DNA of 64,000 bases from CAXXOK01 sp963674895 (GTDB lineage Bacteria > Bacillota > Clostridia > Christensenellales > Aristaeellaceae): positions 682,001-746,000 of the forward strand of contig CAXXCY010000002.1 of the NCBI GenBank assembly GCA_963674895.2. The letters run 5' to 3'. The translations under genes and the position numbers were made by a program. The notes beneath the pieces were generated by a model. The model made no database searches and had not been told where the DNA came from. It saw only the letters and a list, made by a program, of their open reading frames with translations. Positions 9,251 to 17,752 of this stretch are shown in pieces. The first letter of the stretch is position 1, and every line of letters starts with the position of its first letter.

Positions 9251-10225
9251 TTGAGCGTGTTGCAGCGGGTAACCGGTTGGCTGAGCGGCAGAGGCTCAAA
9301 CAACGCGCAAACCGCATATGGCGGCTACAAACCGTATGGCTATTACGGATCCTCGCAGGCCGAGGATGCGTACGGCGCCATGTATGCCGGCCGCGCTGCC
9401 GACGCGCCCGAAGAACCCTACGCCCAGGATGCCTACCCGCAGCAGGACCGCGCTGGCGGCGGCGGGGCGGACCCATACAACGGCCGCGTGCCGTACCGCT
9501 CCCAGCATGATTTATACGCCGAGCAGGAAGAGGCCGCCCGGCAGCAAATGCAGCCGGATATGCGCCACAGGCGCACGGACGTGCAGCAGGCCCCGTATCC
9601 GCAGCAGGCGTACCCGCAGCAGGGCGGCAATGTGCTGGAATTCCCGAACCAGCAGGCCGCCGCGCCCGCGCATGTGGAATATGTTATCCTGCTTCGCAGC
9701 CGCAACGAATGCACCAAGGTGATTGAATATATCAAAACCAACGCCTCCGTGTTTTTGAACATGGAGTATATCGCCAATCAGAGCGAACGGCAGCGCTGCG
9801 TGGACATGCTGTCAGGCGCGGCCTATACGCTGGGCTGCACGCTGCATAAGATATCCAACCGCGGCATCTACCTGATCGCGTCGCCCTATGTGCGCGTGAT
9901 GATCGATCCCGCGATGAAGCGCTTTGCGTCCACGCCGGAGACGCAGCCGTTCATGCCCCAGCAGACGGGCGAATATCCGCCCATGCAGATGCAGGCCGAA
10001 CGGCAGCCGCTGGCGCCCGCGCCTACCTTTGCGGACTACCGGAACGGGCAGGAGGGCTATACCGCCGCGCCCTATCCGCAGCAGCAGCCTTACCAGCAGC
10101 AGCCCTATCCGCAGCAACAGCAGCAGGAGGCGCAAAGCCCCTTCCAAAGGCCCCGGCCTTCGTTCCAGTCCCAGCAATCCGAGCCCTACCGCAGGGCGTC
10201 CGGAGGGCAGTATTTCAGCCGCTGA
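9251..10225 (+). CDS. sepF: SepF cell-division protein with long low-complexity tails
   Basis: SepF anchors and bundles FtsZ at the septum. The TTG start at 9251 follows GGGAGGAAAG and gives an N-terminal amphipathic membrane-targeting helix (MSVLQRVTGWLSG). The folded SepF core is at about residues 140-220, from HVEYVILLRSRNECTKVIEY through NRGIYLIASPYVRVMID. On both sides are Gln/Pro/Tyr-rich linkers. The C-terminal ~100 residues have repeated PYPQQQ units, making the protein 324 residues against about 150-200 for most SepF proteins. Location between the YggS and YggT genes matches the Gram-positive ylm cluster. Confidence 0.92.
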   Translation: MSVLQRVTGWLSGRGSNNAQTAYGGYKPYGYYGSSQAEDAYGAMYAGRAADAPEEPYAQDAYPQQDRAGGGGADPYNGRVPYRSQHDLYAEQEEAARQQMQPDMRHRRTDVQQAPYPQQAYPQQGGNVLEFPNQQAAAPAHVEYVILLRSRNECTKVIEYIKTNASVFLNMEYIANQSERQRCVDMLSGAAYTLGCTLHKISNRGIYLIASPYVRVMIDPAMKRFASTPETQPFMPQQTGEYPPMQMQAERQPLAPAPTFADYRNGQEGYTAAPYPQQQPYQQQPYPQQQQQEAQSPFQRPRPSFQSQQSEPYRRASGGQYFSR

Positions 10226-10268
10226 CCGGCGCTTCGTTTAGCGTTTTGAAAATGTAGGAGGTACCCTT

Positions 10269-10559
10269 ATGCTGATCGGTCTATTGAGTTTCATCTTTAG
10301 CGTCATCCTGTTTTTGATCTCCGTGATTTCGTGGGTCGTGCTGGTCTATGTGATCATGGTGCTGATTATTCCGCAGAACAAGTACACGCTGTTAATCGGC
10401 AAATATGTGGAGCCGGTTCTGGCGCCCATCCGGAAGTTCCTGTTCAGGGTTTTTCCGAAGCTCGCGGAGATCGGGATCGATTTTTCGCCGCTCGTTTTCT
10501 ATTTTTTGATTCAGATCGCGTCGTGGCTGATCCGGCTTTTGCGCAGCATCTTGCTGTAA
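10269..10559 (+). CDS. YggT family membrane protein (YlmG)
   Basis: 96 residues with two long hydrophobic segments (about 3-40 and 70-96) joined by a loop containing the family pattern EPVLAPIRKFLFRVFP followed by IDFSPLVFYFLI. YggT/YlmG proteins are conserved beside sepF and are linked to division-site or envelope integrity; biochemical activity is unknown. A GGAGG site precedes the ATG. It sits 43 bases after sepF and 39 before divIVA, consistent with one transcript. Confidence 0.9.
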   Translation: MLIGLLSFIFSVILFLISVISWVVLVYVIMVLIIPQNKYTLLIGKYVEPVLAPIRKFLFRVFPKLAEIGIDFSPLVFYFLIQIASWLIRLLRSILL

Positions 10560-10598
10560 GCAGCGTATATCGTACACTGAACGAGAGGAGAATGATGG

Positions 10599-11150
10599 AT
10601 GGGCATCACCGTATCCGACATCGAACGTAAAGAGTTTGCCTACAAAGGAGCGGGTTACGATCCCTACGACGTGGATCAGTACCTGGACCAGATCTGCGAC
10701 GAGATGGTCGCCATGCAGGACCGGATCGCGCAGCTTGAAAAAGAGCTGGAAGAGGCGAACCGTGAAGTAGAAAAGGCTATGCACGCGGCACAGCCCGAGC
10801 CCTACGCCGCTCCGCCCGCGGCACCGCCTCCCGTTGCCAAGACTTCCGAAACGCTGGAATCCATCCTGATCAACGCCCAGAGGCTGGCCGACGACGCCGT
10901 GGAGAACGCCAACCGCAAAGCCGCGGAGACGATCGAAAAGGCGAAAGCGGACGCCGAGGAGACGATCGGCAGAGCCCAGCTGGAAGCTGACGAGATTGCC
11001 GGCGGCGCGCGCGCGGAAAAGGAGCGTATCGAGGCGGAGTACGCGACGCTCAAGGAAAAGGCGAAGGCGTTTAAGGAGAGCTTCCTGAAAATCATCGAGG
11101 AGCACAAGAGCCTCCTGGACAAGCAGCTCAAGGAGAATAAAGAGATCTGA
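10599..11150 (+). CDS. divIVA: DivIVA-domain cell-division/polarity protein
   Basis: 183 residues. The N-terminal DivIVA lipid-binding domain is clear: VSDIERKEFAYKGAGYDPYDVDQYLDQI, with a coiled coil following (MVAMQDRIAQLEKELEEANREVEKAM). An Ala/Pro linker leads to a second long coiled coil (about 85-180) rich in Glu, Lys and Ala. DivIVA recognises negatively curved membrane at septa and poles. Last gene of the ylm group; a strong hairpin follows within 45 bases. The start at 10599 lies after GAGAGGAG; two earlier ATGs at 10592 and 10595 are closer to the site, and only 10599 gives the full domain start. Confidence 0.92.
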   Translation: MGITVSDIERKEFAYKGAGYDPYDVDQYLDQICDEMVAMQDRIAQLEKELEEANREVEKAMHAAQPEPYAAPPAAPPPVAKTSETLESILINAQRLADDAVENANRKAAETIEKAKADAEETIGRAQLEADEIAGGARAEKERIEAEYATLKEKAKAFKESFLKIIEEHKSLLDKQLKENKEI

Positions 11151-11194
11151 GGCCGTTGGGCCTTTACAATTCTTGATTTCATGCCTATAATAAT

Positions 11195-11232
11195 GAAGGC
11201 GTGTGCAGCCGCACGCGCCTTCAATGGTTTTT
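11195..11232 (+). terminator. Rho-independent terminator after divIVA
   Basis: A 12-base-pair stem (GAAGGCGTGTGC at 11195-11206 with GCACGCGCCTTC at 11211-11222, one G-U pair) and a 4-base loop are followed by AATGGTTTTT. It closes the ylm group. On the opposite strand the same hairpin lies just downstream of RNA-like element A and could end that transcript too, though the T-run there is poor. Confidence 0.75.
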
Positions 11233-11250
11233 GCGATGATGGGGACGGAC

Positions 11251-11412
11251 GGTGAATACCAATTCAAACCCCTCATGCAGATGATCTTACTTCGTCTTTT
11301 GCCCGCATTCATTGTCGAGAAAACTTGATGTAGACACCGCTACACCTGCGTTTCCTCTCCGTGACTGCGAACAAAATACATGTAATCTAACCTGCATTAA
11401 GGATTTGAATTC
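11251..11412 (-). ncRNA. Conserved RNA-like element, copy A (leftward)
   Basis: Read on the minus strand, this segment aligns nearly without gaps to plus-strand 62969-63128. Long invariant blocks include AGAGGAAACGCAGGTGTAG, CTACATCAAGTTTTCTCGAC and CGGGCAAAAGACGAAG. A predicted fold is an outer stem GAGGAAA/TTTTCTC around an inner stem GTGTAG/CTACAT. The inner loop differs in sequence and by one base between copies while the stem is kept. TAGATT and TATTTTG near the 5' end are also shared. It stands alone between convergent/divergent genes, so it is not a leader of ileS (opposite strand). Identity unknown: small RNA, or a mobile repeat. Confidence 0.55.
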
Positions 11413-11413
11413 G

Positions 11414-11630
11414 TATTAACAGTTCCAAAGCGAGCCCGGGCGGGTGCGAGCCGGGCGGAACGGAAGGCGTCGGATCACCCCGGAGCCATCCGCCCGAAGG
11501 TTTCAGGGCGGATCGGGCGCTCCCGTTACAGGGCGCATCAAGCGGGCGGAGCAATCCGCCAAAACGGGTGGTACCGCGGAAAGAAATTCCGTCCTGTGTT
11601 GAGGGGCGGTTGTTTTTTTAGGAGGAGAAG
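11414..11630 (+). promoter_or_regulatory. T-box riboswitch (isoleucine) leader of ileS
   Basis: Stem I shows AGCGAG (11429 on) and GGGTGCGAGCC, the usual AG-bulge/distal-loop pattern. The specifier is most likely ATC at 11474-11476 (Ile), followed by ACCCCGGAG. The T-box sequence GGGTGGTACCGCGG (11566-11579) can pair with the 3' end of uncharged tRNA-Ile. The competing terminator ends in a seven-T run at 11613-11619. Low charged tRNA-Ile would favour read-through into ileS. The ribosome-binding site AGGAGGAG follows directly. Confidence 0.92.
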
Positions 11631-11631
11631 C

Positions 11632-14600
11632 ATGTATCAGAAGGTCTCAACGGATATGGATTTTGTCGGCCGCGAAAAAAAGGTGATGGAGTTCTGGAAA
11701 AAGGAAGACATCATCCGCAAATCCTTCAACGTGAACAAGGGCAACGAGCGCTTCACGTTTTTCGACGGCCCGCCCACGGCCAACGGCCGCCCGCATATCG
11801 GCCATGTCGAGACCCGCGCCTTCAAGGACCTGATTCCGCGCTTCCACGCCATGAAAGGCCAGGACGTGCTGCGCAAGGCCGGCTGGGATACGCACGGCCT
11901 GCCCGTGGAGCTGGAGGTGGAGCGCCAGCTCAAGCTCGACGGCAAAACGGAGATCGAGCGTTACGGTATCGAGCCCTTCATCAAAAAGTGCAAGGAAAGC
12001 GTATGGAAGTACCAGAAGGAATGGGAGGACATGTCCGATCGCATTGCCTTCTGGGCGGATATGGAAGATCCGTATGTTACCTATCATGACGAGTATATCG
12101 AAAGCATCTGGTGGAGCCTGAAGGAGATCTGGAAGAAGGGCCTTCTGTACAAGGGCTTCAAGGTGGTGCCCTACTGCCCGCGCTGCGGCACGGCGCTGTC
12201 CTCCCACGAGGTGGCGCAGGGCTATCAGGAGGTCACCGAGGATTCGGTGATCGTGCGCTTCCGCGTGAAGGGCCGGGACAATGCCTATATCCTCGCGTGG
12301 ACGACCACGCCGTGGACGCTGCCCTCAAACGTCGCCCTGTGCGTGAATGCGAAGGAAACCTATGTGGAGCTGGAGCTCCACGGCGAAACGCTGATCCTGG
12401 CGGAAGCGTTGGTCAACAGCGTGTTCGGCGAGCACGCCAAAGAGGGCAGGGTCTTAAGAACCATGAAGGGCAAGGCGCTGGAGGGCATGGAGTACGAGCC
12501 GCTGTACCGGTTCGACGCGATTGCGTATCCGCGCGAGAAGGGCTGGTATGTGGTCTCGGACGACTACGTAACGCTGACGGACGGCACGGGCATCGTGCAC
12601 ACCGCGCCCGCCTTCGGCGAGGACGACGCGCGGCTGGGCAAAGCGAACAACCTGCCGTTTATCCAGTTGGTGGACGCGCAGGGCAAGTTCATTCAGGGCA
12701 CGCTCTGGGAGGGGCGTACCCGCCAAGAAAGCCGATCCGATGATCATGGAAGACCTGAAAAACAGGGGCCTGCTTGTGGCCGCCGTGCCGTATACGCACA
12801 ACTACCCGTTCTGCTGGCGCTGCGATACCGCGCTTTTGTATTACGCGCGCGCCACCTGGTTTATCGCCATGACCAAGGTGCGCGACGCGCTGGTGCGCAA
12901 CAACCGCTCCGTGAACTGGGTCCCCGACAACATCAAGGAAGGCCGCATGGGCAACTTTGTGGAAGGCGTGGTGGACTGGGGCCTTTCGCGCGAGCGCTAC
13001 TGGGGCACGCCGCTGCCGATGTGGATCTGCGAGGACGGGCACCAGCATGTGATCGGCAGCCGGAAAGAGCTGATCGAGATGGCGACCGCGCCGGTGGATG
13101 AAACCATCGAGCTGCACCGCCCCTTTATCGACAATGTGGAGATCACCTGCCCCGAGTGCGGCAAGCCGATGCGCCGCGTGCCCGAGGTGATCGACTGCTG
13201 GTACGATTCGGGCTCGATGCCCTTCGCGCAGTGGCACTATCCCTTTGAAAACAACGATACGTTTGACGAACGCTTCCCCGCCGATTTCATCTGTGAGGCG
13301 GTGGACCAGACCCGCGGGTGGTTTTACACGCTGCTTGCCATCTCTACGCTCCTGTTTGACAAATCCTCCTTTAACAACTGCCTGGTGCTCGGGCATGTGC
13401 AGGATGAAAACGGCAAGAAGATGTCCAAGCACCTGGGCAACGTGGTGAACCCGTGGGAGGTGCTGGATAAGCACGGCGCGGACGCCGTGCGCTGGTACTT
13501 CTATACCGCCAGCGCGCCGTGGCTGCCCTCGCGCTACTCGGACAAGGCCGTCAACGAAGGCCGCCGCAAGTTCCTCTCCACTTTGCAAAACGCCTACGCG
13601 TTTTTCGTGCTCTACGCCAATATCGATCATTTCGATCCCAAGGACCACCCGATGGACAAGGTCGGGCTGACTCTGATGGACAGGTGGATACTAAGCCGCC
13701 TCAACCAGCTGATCAAGCAGGTGGACGACGACCTGACCCATTACCGCTTCACCGAGCCCGCGGGCGCCATCGAGGAGTTCGTGGACGACCTCTCCAACTG
13801 GTACATCCGCCGCGGGCGCGAGCGTTTCTGGGGCAAGGGGATGGACGGCACCAAGGAGGCCGCGTTCGTTACACTGTATACGGTGCTTACGGAGTTTGCC
13901 AAGGTCATCGCGCCGTTCGTGCCGTTCATCGCGGAGGATATCTACCAAAACCTCGTGCGTTCCGTGAACCAGTCCGCACCCGAGAGCATCCACCTGTCCC
14001 GCTTCCCGGAAGCCGACGATAGCCTGATCGACGAAAACCTGAACACGCAGATGGCGGCGCTGCTCGACGTCGTAAGCCTTGGCCGCGCCTGCCGCAACGA
14101 GGCGGGCCTTAAGGTGCGCCAGCCGCTTCAGGCCATGTACGTCAAGGGCGCGAAGCTGGACGAGGCGTTCGTTTCGCTGGCTATGGACGAGCTGAACGTA
14201 AAGAAGGTCGAGTTCACCAGCGACGCCCGCGCCTTCACCACCTATAACCTGAAACCGCAGATGCGCACGCTCGGCCCGAAGTATGGGAAGCTTTTAGGCA
14301 GGATCGGCGCGTGGCTGAAGGAGGCCGACGGCAACGAGGTGGTGGACGCCTTCAACTTCGGCAACGCCGTGCGGTTTGAACTGGACGGTACCGAAGTGGT
14401 GCTCGAGAAGGACGACGTGCTGACCGAAGCCACGCAGAAGCAGGGCTTCGCCGCGCAGACCGACAACGGCCTGACCGTGGTGCTCGACTGTAACCTGACT
14501 CCGGAGCTGATCGCCGAGGGCTACCAGCGCGAGGTGGTGTCCAAGCTTCAGACCATGCGCAAGGAAGCGGATTTCGACGTCACCGACCGCATCCTCGTTG

Positions 14601-14767
14601 CATATTCCGCTGATGACGAACTGACGGCCGCCATCGAAAGCGGCAAGGCGTTCATCATGCAAAGCGTGCTCGCCAAGGAACTGCAACCTGCGGTTGGCGA
14701 AAGCTATATCACACAGGAATGGGATATCAACGGGAAGACCGCTGTTCTTGGTGTTAAAAAAGCCTGA
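11632..14767 (+). CDS. ileS: Isoleucyl-tRNA synthetase (type-2-like), interrupted by an apparent +1 frameshift
   Basis: Charges tRNA-Ile. Seen: PTANGRPHIGHV with HIGH at residues 55-58, the CP1 editing region (TTTPWTLPSN), WYDSGSMPFAQWHYPFEN, and GKKMSKHLGN (KMSKS-like). Corrected length of about 1,044 residues and the N-terminal motif resemble type-2 (eukaryote-like) IleRS, a group often insensitive to mupirocin. The frame changes near 12711-12716. Upstream the frame reads to TLWEG; removing one base (a G of GGGG or the next C) gives TLWEGVPAKKADPMIM and continues to the stop at 14767. Without the correction the product stops at 13101, before the KMSKS loop. A single essential ileS is expected, so a sequence error is likely. 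Confidence 0.9.
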
Positions 14768-14773
14768 TCGATC

Positions 14774-14822
14774 GGTTGCGCAGCAACCGCACCGCAATTC
14801 CTCATTCCTAATTCCTCATTCC
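14774..14822 (+). repeat. Dispersed intergenic repeat, copy 1
   Basis: A perfect 6-bp hairpin (GGTTGC GCA GCAACC, 14774-14788) is followed by tandem ATTCCTC/ATTCCTA units. The first 41 bases match 25966-26006 with one difference. It lies 7 bases after the ileS stop. Similar ATTCCT-type tandem repeats are known between genes in many Firmicutes; origin unknown here. Confidence 0.7.
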
Positions 14823-14844
14823 ACATTATCCGAAAGGTGATCCG

Positions 14845-15702
14845 ATGTTCTTATGCGATTCCTGGCGTGATTACGAGGTCCTGGATACCGGCGGCGGAGA
14901 GAAGCTCGAACGGTGGAAGGACGTCGTACTCTGCCGCCCCGACCCGCAGGTGATCTGGCCCAAGGCGCAGCCGGCGCTCTGGGACACGGCCGACGCCCGC
15001 TATATCCGCTCTTCATCAGGCGGCGGGGAATGGGAGTTTTACAAAAAGCTGCCCGAGCGCTGGGTGCTCCAGTTTGAAACCCTGAAATTTTACGTCCGCC
15101 CCACGGGCTTCAAGCACACGGGGCTGTTTCCCGAGCAGGCGGTCAACTGGCAGTTCATGCAGGAGAGGATCAGGCAGGCGGGAAAGCGCCCGATGATCCT
15201 CAACCTCTTCGCCTACACGGGCGGGGCGACGGTCGCCTGCGCGGCCGCGGGTGCGCACGTCACCCATGTGGACGCCGCCAAGGGCATGACCCAATGGGCC
15301 AGGGAAAACCGCGACCTGAGCGGCATCCCGGAGGACCGCACCCGCTTCATCATCGAGGACGCCAAGGCGTTCGTCGCGCGGGAGATCCGGCGCGGCAACC
15401 GCTACGACGGTATCCTGATGGACCCGCCCAGCTACGGACGCGGCCCCGGCGGCGAGGTATGGAAGCTGGAGGACGAGCTGTACCCGCTGGCCGAAATGTG
15501 CGCGAAGCTCTTGAGCGATACGCCTGTATTTTTTCTGATCAACGGCTATACCACGGGCTTTGCCGCGAGCGTTTTGGGGAATATCCTGACGCGCTGCATG
15601 GGCGGGCGCGGAACGGTGGAAGCCGGGGAACTGGCGCTCAGCGTGACGAGCGGCGGGGTGCTGCCCTGCGGCGCGACCGCGCGGTGGACGCCCGATGCTT
15701 AA
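14845..15702 (+). CDS. Class I SAM-dependent methyltransferase (RlmI/RlmK-like)
   Basis: 285 residues. SAM-binding motif I is LNLFAYTGGATVACA, with an acidic loop THVDAAKGM and a catalytic motif IV MDPPSYGRG, the NPPY-like signature of the RlmI/RlmK rRNA m5C/m7G methyltransferase group. It lacks the N-terminal PUA domain of RlmI, so the target could be rRNA or something else. The stop codon overlaps the next gene by 8 bases. Together with the pseudouridine synthase and tgt downstream it forms an RNA-modification run. Confidence 0.8.
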   Translation: MFLCDSWRDYEVLDTGGGEKLERWKDVVLCRPDPQVIWPKAQPALWDTADARYIRSSSGGGEWEFYKKLPERWVLQFETLKFYVRPTGFKHTGLFPEQAVNWQFMQERIRQAGKRPMILNLFAYTGGATVACAAAGAHVTHVDAAKGMTQWARENRDLSGIPEDRTRFIIEDAKAFVAREIRRGNRYDGILMDPPSYGRGPGGEVWKLEDELYPLAEMCAKLLSDTPVFFLINGYTTGFAASVLGNILTRCMGGRGTVEAGELALSVTSGGVLPCGATARWTPDA

Positions 15703-16384
15703 CGTCGTCTACGAGGACAATCACCTGCTGGTTGTCGAAAAACCGCCGAATATGCTCACGCAGGGCGACGCGACGGGCGATTCCTGCCTGGCCGACGAGG
15801 CGAAAAAGTATCTCAAAGAAAAGTATAACAAGCCGGGGGACGCATACCTCGGACTTGTGCACCGGCTGGACCGCCCGGTCGGCGGACTGGTGGCGATGGC
15901 GAAGACCGGCAAGGCCGCGGGCCGCCTGTCCGACCAGCTGCGCACCCACGCGATGCGGCGGGAATACCTCGCCGCTGTGCACGGCGCGGACATCGCGCAA
16001 AGCGGCGAACGCAGGGATGCCCTGCTGGATGAAAACGGCACGGTACGATGTGTGCCGGAGGGCACGGACGGCGCGAAGGAGGCCGTGCTGCGCTGGGAAA
16101 CGCTCGGTGTGCGGGACGGCCTGGCGCTTTTGCATATCCGGCTGGAAACGGGGCGCAAGCACCAGATCCGCGTGCAGCTGGCGGCCCTCGGCCATCCCAT
16201 TGTGCAGGACATGCGCTACGGCGACGACCCGCCGGGCGAGCCGATCGCGCTCTGGGGCGCGGTGCTTACGCTTACCCATCCGACAAAAAAGGTCGAAATG
16301 ACCTTCCGCTCCAGGCCGCGTGGCAAGGCGTTCGCGGCCTTCCAACCGGAAATCGATATGTTTTTCAAAGAGGATAATCGATGA
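15695..16384 (+). CDS. RluA-family RNA pseudouridine synthase
   Basis: 229 residues. The catalytic signature LVHRLDRPVGGLVAMAKT contains the invariant Asp of the RluA family. An RKHQIRVQLAALGHPIVQD block near the C-terminus is also typical. There is no S4 domain, so it resembles the compact RluA/YhcT-like group. The target uridine (23S rRNA or tRNA) cannot be deduced. It overlaps the methyltransferase upstream by 8 bases and tgt downstream by 4 bases. Confidence 0.88.
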   Translation: MLNVVYEDNHLLVVEKPPNMLTQGDATGDSCLADEAKKYLKEKYNKPGDAYLGLVHRLDRPVGGLVAMAKTGKAAGRLSDQLRTHAMRREYLAAVHGADIAQSGERRDALLDENGTVRCVPEGTDGAKEAVLRWETLGVRDGLALLHIRLETGRKHQIRVQLAALGHPIVQDMRYGDDPPGEPIALWGAVLTLTHPTKKVEMTFRSRPRGKAFAAFQPEIDMFFKEDNR

Positions 16385-17505
16385 ACAAATTCTCCTTCGA
16401 GGTCACTAAAACCTGCGCACAGACAGGCGCGCGCCTCGGCGTGCTCAAAACCCCGCACGGCGACATCCATACGCCCGTCTACATGCCCGTGGGCACGGCG
16501 GCGACCGTCAAGGCCATGACCCCGCGGGAGCTTACGGAGCTCGGCACGGAGATCATCCTCTCCAACACCTACCACCTGCACCTGCGCCCCGGCGAGGACC
16601 TGATCCGGGAGGCGGGCGGCCTGCATACCTTCATGGCGTGGGACAAGCCCATCCTCACCGATTCGGGCGGGTTTCAGGTGTTCTCGCTGGAGGGCATCCG
16701 CAAGATCTCCGAGGAGGGCGTCAAGTTCCAAAGCCATCTGGACGGCAGCCGCCGCTTCATCTCCCCCGAGGTAAGCATGGATATCCAGCACGCGCTCGGC
16801 GCGGACATCATGATGGCGTTTGACGTGTGCACCGCCTATCCGTGCGGCCACGCTGAGGCGGAGGCCGCCATGGAACGCACCCACCGCTGGGCGCAGCGCT
16901 GCAAGGAGCATCACACAGACGATACACAGGCGCTGTTCGGCATCGTGCAGGGCGCGTTTTTTGAGGACCTGCGCATACAAAGCGCGCAAACCCTGCGCGA
17001 CATGGATTTCTTCGGCTACGGCATCGGGGGCCTGAGCGTCGGCGAGCCCAAACCCATGATGTACGGGATGCTGGAAGCCATCATGCCGCATATGCCCGAA
17101 ACCAAGCCGCGCTACCTGATGGGCGTCGGTTCGCCCGACTGCCTCATCGAGGGCGTGCTGCGCGGCGTGGATATGTTCGACTGCGTGCTTGCCACCCGCA
17201 TCGCCCGCACCGGTTCCTGCTTCACGTCCACGGGCCGGCTGGTGATCAAGAACGCCCGGTACGCCCGCGATTTCCGCCCGCTGGACGAGACCTGCGATTG
17301 CTACGCCTGCCAAAACTTCTCCCGTGCCTACATCCGCCACTTGTTTAAGGCGGGGGAGATCACCGGCGCGCGGCTTATGACCATCCACAACCTGCGCTTC
17401 CTCCTGCGCCTGATGGATAACGTCCGCCAGGCAATCCGCGAAGACCGTTTGATGGACTTCCGCAACGAGTTTTTCAGCCAATACGATATGACGAAGAATT
17501 TTTAA
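16381..17505 (+). CDS. tgt: Queuine tRNA-ribosyltransferase (tRNA-guanine transglycosylase)
   Basis: Exchanges guanine-34 for preQ1 in tRNAs with GUN anticodons. In the 374-residue protein I see ILSNTYHLHLRPGEDLI, the nucleophile-region ILTDSGGFQVFSL, GYGIGGLSVGEPK, YLMGVGSP, and a zinc-binding C-terminal block (CDCYACQNFSRAYIRHL). Full length for the bacterial family. No queA or queuosine synthesis genes lie alongside. The start overlaps the preceding stop (ATGA). Confidence 0.96.
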   Translation: MNKFSFEVTKTCAQTGARLGVLKTPHGDIHTPVYMPVGTAATVKAMTPRELTELGTEIILSNTYHLHLRPGEDLIREAGGLHTFMAWDKPILTDSGGFQVFSLEGIRKISEEGVKFQSHLDGSRRFISPEVSMDIQHALGADIMMAFDVCTAYPCGHAEAEAAMERTHRWAQRCKEHHTDDTQALFGIVQGAFFEDLRIQSAQTLRDMDFFGYGIGGLSVGEPKPMMYGMLEAIMPHMPETKPRYLMGVGSPDCLIEGVLRGVDMFDCVLATRIARTGSCFTSTGRLVIKNARYARDFRPLDETCDCYACQNFSRAYIRHLFKAGEITGARLMTIHNLRFLLRLMDNVRQAIREDRLMDFRNEFFSQYDMTKNF

Positions 17506-17685
17506 TGTTCAGCACCGGCTTGTTGGCTGTAGTCCATTCAAAGCATAGAAAAAATGAAAACCGGTTGTTTGTGAATCCATGTCGCGGCTGCATGCTTGCC
17601 GGTGCTTCCGGCAATCCCTTCCCGTCTTCAGGCTGTTTTCAGCTTGTTATGGTTGAATTGCTATGAAATTCAGCGGCGTTTCTGC

Positions 17686-17714
17686 TTGACGAACGGGGCT
17701 GCTTGTCCGATACT
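17686..17714 (+). promoter_or_regulatory. Probable sigma-A promoter for the M1-like protein
   Basis: TTGACG at 17686-17691, a 17-base spacer, and GATACT at 17709-17714, about 40 bases upstream of the next ATG. The gap after tgt (17506-17685) contains a 7-bp hairpin TTGCCGG/CCGGCAA near 17600 and nothing else recognised. Confidence 0.55.
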
Positions 17715-17752
17715 CAAGATGGATACCGGCATATTGCGGAAGGAGAGCGCGG

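Noticed and set aside
10392..11312. Long minus-strand frame across yggT and divIVA
   Set aside because: It mirrors the codon pattern of real plus-strand genes. Its short start is inside RNA-like element A, and the similarity MN/STGKRRS in both copies follows from the RNA sequence rather than from a coding pattern.
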